From positions 1 through 7,875 of the forward strand of contig CAIOCC010000201.1 of assembly GCA_903856555.1 (NCBI GenBank): DNA of 7,875 bases, written 5' to 3'. This stretch comes from an uncultured Bacteroidota bacterium. Its GTDB lineage: Bacteria; Bacteroidota; Bacteroidia; UBA7662. The position numbers were made by a program, and so were the translations under genes. Below, in pieces: positions 6,011-7,875 of this stretch (position 1 is the first letter of the stretch; every line of letters begins with the position of its first letter). The notes under the pieces were generated by a model that did not search any database, was not told where the DNA came from, and saw nothing but the letters and a program-made list of their open reading frames with translations.

Positions 6011-6040
6011 TTGCATACGGCCCAAAATCGCTTATATTTG
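6011..6040 (+). promoter_or_regulatory. Strong Bacteroidota promoter for rplS
   Basis: A TTG at 6011-6013, a 19-nt spacer and TATATTTG at 6033-6040 match the -33/-7 arrangement of the major sigma factor in Bacteroidota. It is the best promoter in the window. The predicted start is near 6046, so rplS can be transcribed independently of trmD. Confidence 0.8.
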
Positions 6041-6050
6041 CAACCCTTTG

Positions 6051-6068
6051 GGGAGGTTTTTCTCTCCC
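6051..6068 (+). other. 5'-proximal hairpin in the rplS leader
   Basis: GGGAGG (6051-6056) pairs with TCTCCC (6063-6068) across a 6-nt T-rich loop: five Watson-Crick pairs plus one G-T. It lies about 5 nt after the predicted transcription start and 20 nt before the rplS ATG. It contains the only GGAGG near any gene start here, but paired and about 32 nt from the start codon, so it is not a usable ribosome binding site. It may be an mRNA stability element or an L19 autoregulatory leader. No T-tract follows it. Confidence 0.4.
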
Positions 6069-6088
6069 GCTACGCTAAACGAAACGCC

Positions 6089-6445
6089 ATGAGCACTGTT
6101 CTTGACCCCGTATCTTTTGTCGAAAGCCAAAAAAACGGCACCGATTTGCCCACTTTTCAGGCCGGCGACACGGTCGCTGTTCACTACAAAATCCGTGAGG
6201 GTAACAAGGAAAGAACCCAGGTTTTTCAGGGCGTCGTCCTTCAGCGCCGTAACCCAGGAGCGAACGAAACGTTCACAGTCCGCAAAATCTCCAACGGGAT
6301 TGGGGTGGAACGTATTTTCCCCAGCCTCTCCCCTTTCATTGAGAAAGTAGACGTGGTATCCCGCGGTGTGGTTCGCCGGGCTCGCTTGTTCTACCTGCGC
6401 GCCGCCAAAGGCAAGAAAGCCAGAATCAAGACCCGGATCGGCTAA
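6089..6445 (+). CDS. rplS: 50S ribosomal protein L19
   Basis: L19 sits at the interface between the 50S and 30S subunits. It has 118 residues, standard for the family. 'FQAGDTVAVHYKIREGNKER', 'VFQGVVLQRR', 'TFTVRKISNGIGVERIFP' and 'IEKVDVVSRGVVRRARLFYL' follow the L19 pattern along the full length. ATG at 6089 is chosen because it gives the usual N-terminus. The longer open frame from 6011 would begin inside the promoter. It lies 99 nt after trmD with its own promoter and leader hairpin. Its last 20 bases overlap the 3' end of lipB on the other strand. Confidence 0.98.
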   Translation: MSTVLDPVSFVESQKNGTDLPTFQAGDTVAVHYKIREGNKERTQVFQGVVLQRRNPGANETFTVRKISNGIGVERIFPSLSPFIEKVDVVSRGVVRRARLFYLRAAKGKKARIKTRIG

Positions 6446-7178
6446 GCCCGCTCTCCAGGCACTGGTGGAATTCTTCCAACCACTTTTCTTTCACATCCCC
6501 CAAGGCCGGTAAGCTGTCCTCTTCCATCCCTTGGCGAAGCAATTCGTGGTGCATGGAGGTCACGGATTTATCCGCAATACCGCAGGGCACGATGTAATCA
6601 AAGTAGTCCAATCGCGTGCTCACATTGAGCGCTAAACCGTGCATGCACACCCATCGGCTGGTTTTAACGCCCATGGCACAGATTTTGCGGGCCGTGGGCC
6701 CACCTGCATCCAACCAGACCCCGGTATAAGCGCTATCCCGCTGACCCTGCAGGCCCCAATGGGCCAGGGTTCGAATGATGGATTCTTCGAGGGAACGCAT
6801 GTACCAATGGATATCCGGTTTGAGGCCCTCCAAATCCAAAATAGGATAGGCCACCAATTGCCCGGGGCCGTGAAATGTAATATCCCCTCCCCGGCTGCTG
6901 CGATGAAATTCAGCACCCAGCCTTTGGAGATCGGGATTGGATAACAACAAATGATTTTGGTCTCCGCTTTTGCCCAACGTATAAACCGGTTCGTGTTCCA
7001 CGGTCAATACCCAACCGACCCCGTGGGTTGTTGCCGGTTCGCCGCGCAACTTTGCCGCCACCATCGGTTCAAATTTTTGGAGCTGTTCCTGCAATGCAGG
7101 CTCGTAGGCCATGCGACCCAAATCAGCCGTTTGGAACAGCGAAAAGCGCTGATGGGCTGAGGATTCCAACTCGTTCAT
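6426..7178 (-). CDS. lipB: Octanoyl-[acyl-carrier-protein]:protein N-octanoyltransferase LipB
   Basis: LipB moves octanoate from acyl carrier protein to lipoyl domains of 2-oxoacid dehydrogenases and the glycine cleavage H protein, the first step of lipoate synthesis; LipA then adds sulfur. It has 250 residues. Signature blocks are 'VEHEPVYTLGKSGD' (60-73), 'RGGDITFHGPGQLVAYPILD' (96-115), 'ARKICAMGVK' (163-172) with the expected catalytic Lys165, 'HGLALNV', and 'VPCGI' with catalytic Cys199. All key residues are present. The start at 7178 is chosen because its ATG overlaps the manA stop as ATGA. An upstream in-frame ATG at 7235 would put 19 non-conserved residues inside manA. The gene converges on rplS. 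Confidence 0.97.
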   Translation of the reverse strand: MNELESSAHQRFSLFQTADLGRMAYEPALQEQLQKFEPMVAAKLRGEPATTHGVGWVLTVEHEPVYTLGKSGDQNHLLLSNPDLQRLGAEFHRSSRGGDITFHGPGQLVAYPILDLEGLKPDIHWYMRSLEESIIRTLAHWGLQGQRDSAYTGVWLDAGGPTARKICAMGVKTSRWVCMHGLALNVSTRLDYFDYIVPCGIADKSVTSMHHELLRQGMEEDSLPALGDVKEKWLEEFHQCLESGLSRSGS

Positions 7179-7875
7179 GCAAGCACGGTCCCGTTGGTGA
7201 AATTCGCTGGAAGTGGAAGGTAGATTTCCAGCCATTCGCTAGGAGTCTCTGCGCACCAGGTGTAGCCAGGATCCGATGCAGGTAACATCAGGGTTTGAAC
7301 ACCGTTCACCACCCGTTGGCCGCTTCGGTGTCGTAGCACGGCCTGGCCGCTTAGGTTCATCAGGACCACCGGCGAATCCAAACCATCGTGACTTCGCTCG
7401 CATTCTTCCCCGGCCTTGAGGCCAAAGCGATTGCATTCAAAATAAGGCCCTCGGGCCAAGCGACTGCCGGGCCAACCTTCCAAGGGCTGCGGATGGGCGG
7501 CCAGGCCAGGCCCATCGCAGTGGGCCACCGAGATGGCTTCCTCCAAATGCAAAGCCCTGGGCTGGCCCTGATCGTCCAGACGCCCAAAATCATCAATGCG
7601 ATAGGTCGTATCGCTGCTTTGTTGGATTTCGGCCAAAAGGAGTCCGGAACCGATGGTATGGACCCGGCCGGCCGGTATATAAAACACATCCCCAACCTGC
7701 ACTTCGGTCCGGTGGACCACTTCCAAGAGACGACCCTGGCGAATGCGTTCCGCGAGGTCTCGGCCGTCGTAGCCTTCCACAAAACCGTTGTAGAGGCAAG
7801 CCCCCGGTTCGGCACCCAGAATCACCCACATTTCGGTTTTACCCAAAGCCCCGGGACCGACCATCTGCCCCGCCT
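7175..7875 (-). CDS. manA: Mannose-6-phosphate isomerase, class I (5' end outside window)
   Basis: This Zn-dependent enzyme interconverts mannose-6-phosphate and fructose-6-phosphate, feeding GDP-sugar synthesis or mannose use. About 233 C-terminal residues are visible, and the frame runs off the window with A-G-Q before the Met at 7864, so that Met is internal. 'GALGKTEMWVIL' holds the zinc-ligand Glu, and 'VGDVFYIPAGRVHTIGSGLL' holds the zinc-ligand His. 'AEIQQSSDTTYRIDDFGR' is the conserved strand with the substrate-binding Arg of the short, Bacillus-like class I enzymes. The Q-x-H ligands expected earlier in the protein lie outside the window. The C-terminal cupin half ends in 'YLPLPANFTNG'. 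Its stop overlaps the lipB start by 4 nt. Confidence 0.95.
   Translation of the reverse strand, partial: AGQMVGPGALGKTEMWVILGAEPGACLYNGFVEGYDGRDLAERIRQGRLLEVVHRTEVQVGDVFYIPAGRVHTIGSGLLLAEIQQSSDTTYRIDDFGRLDDQGQPRALHLEEAISVAHCDGPGLAAHPQPLEGWPGSRLARGPYFECNRFGLKAGEECERSHDGLDSPVVLMNLSGQAVLRHRSGQRVVNGVQTLMLPASDPGYTWCAETPSEWLEIYLPLPANFTNGTVLA

Noticed and set aside
7179..7235. Longer LipB beginning at the ATG at 7235
   Set aside because: The extra 19 residues are not like LipB N-termini and lie inside manA; the ATGA junction at 7178 is the better start.
1..7875. Mobile element, CRISPR, prophage or defence system
   Set aside because: No transposase, integrase, repeat-spacer array, terminal inverted repeats or known defence domains were seen; the window is filled by recognisable housekeeping and efflux genes.

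Overview
The window looks like chromosomal DNA of a member of the Bacteroidota with fairly high GC. Three things point there. First, promoter -7 boxes of the TAnnTTTG type lie upstream of rplS, rpsP, the peroxiredoxin gene and (on the minus strand) the tRNA gene. Second, no start codon has a convincing Shine-Dalgarno sequence. Third, several proteins have forms typical of the phylum: the TolC-type/CusB-type efflux pair, a 2-Cys peroxiredoxin with an 'EYDYNEAG' insertion, and an S16 with a long C-terminal tail. No species can be named from this sequence alone.

Layout. Positions 1-1844 (+) hold the end of a heavy-metal RND efflux locus: the C-terminus of a TolC-like protein, possibly the tail of a CzcA-TolC fusion, followed by a CusB-type lipoprotein adaptor. 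A tRNA-Arg(TCT) lies tail-to-tail with it on the minus strand (1858-1930). A short divergent promoter region (1931-2050) then leads to a rightward housekeeping block: 2-Cys peroxiredoxin, ffh (SRP GTPase), a short terminator and promoter, rpsP (S16), rimM, trmD, and rplS (L19) behind its own strong promoter. On the minus strand, converging on rplS, are a 5'-truncated manA (mannose-6-phosphate isomerase) and lipB (octanoyltransferase), coupled by an ATGA overlap. lipB and rplS overlap by 20 bp at their 3' ends.

How the genes work together. ffh-rpsP-rimM-trmD-rplS is the classic translation and protein-export cluster known from E. coli: co-translational membrane targeting, small-subunit assembly (S16 and its maturation factor RimM), tRNA m1G37 methylation, and the large-subunit protein L19. 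The efflux genes form a separate envelope metal-resistance unit. manA-lipB is a small metabolic operon (sugar phosphate, lipoate).

I see no mobile element, CRISPR array or phage gene. Nothing here amounts to a novel biological system; the findings are local curiosities: a tandem-repeat S16 tail, forced TTG starts, overlapping genes, 5'-proximal hairpins, and a divergent peroxiredoxin.
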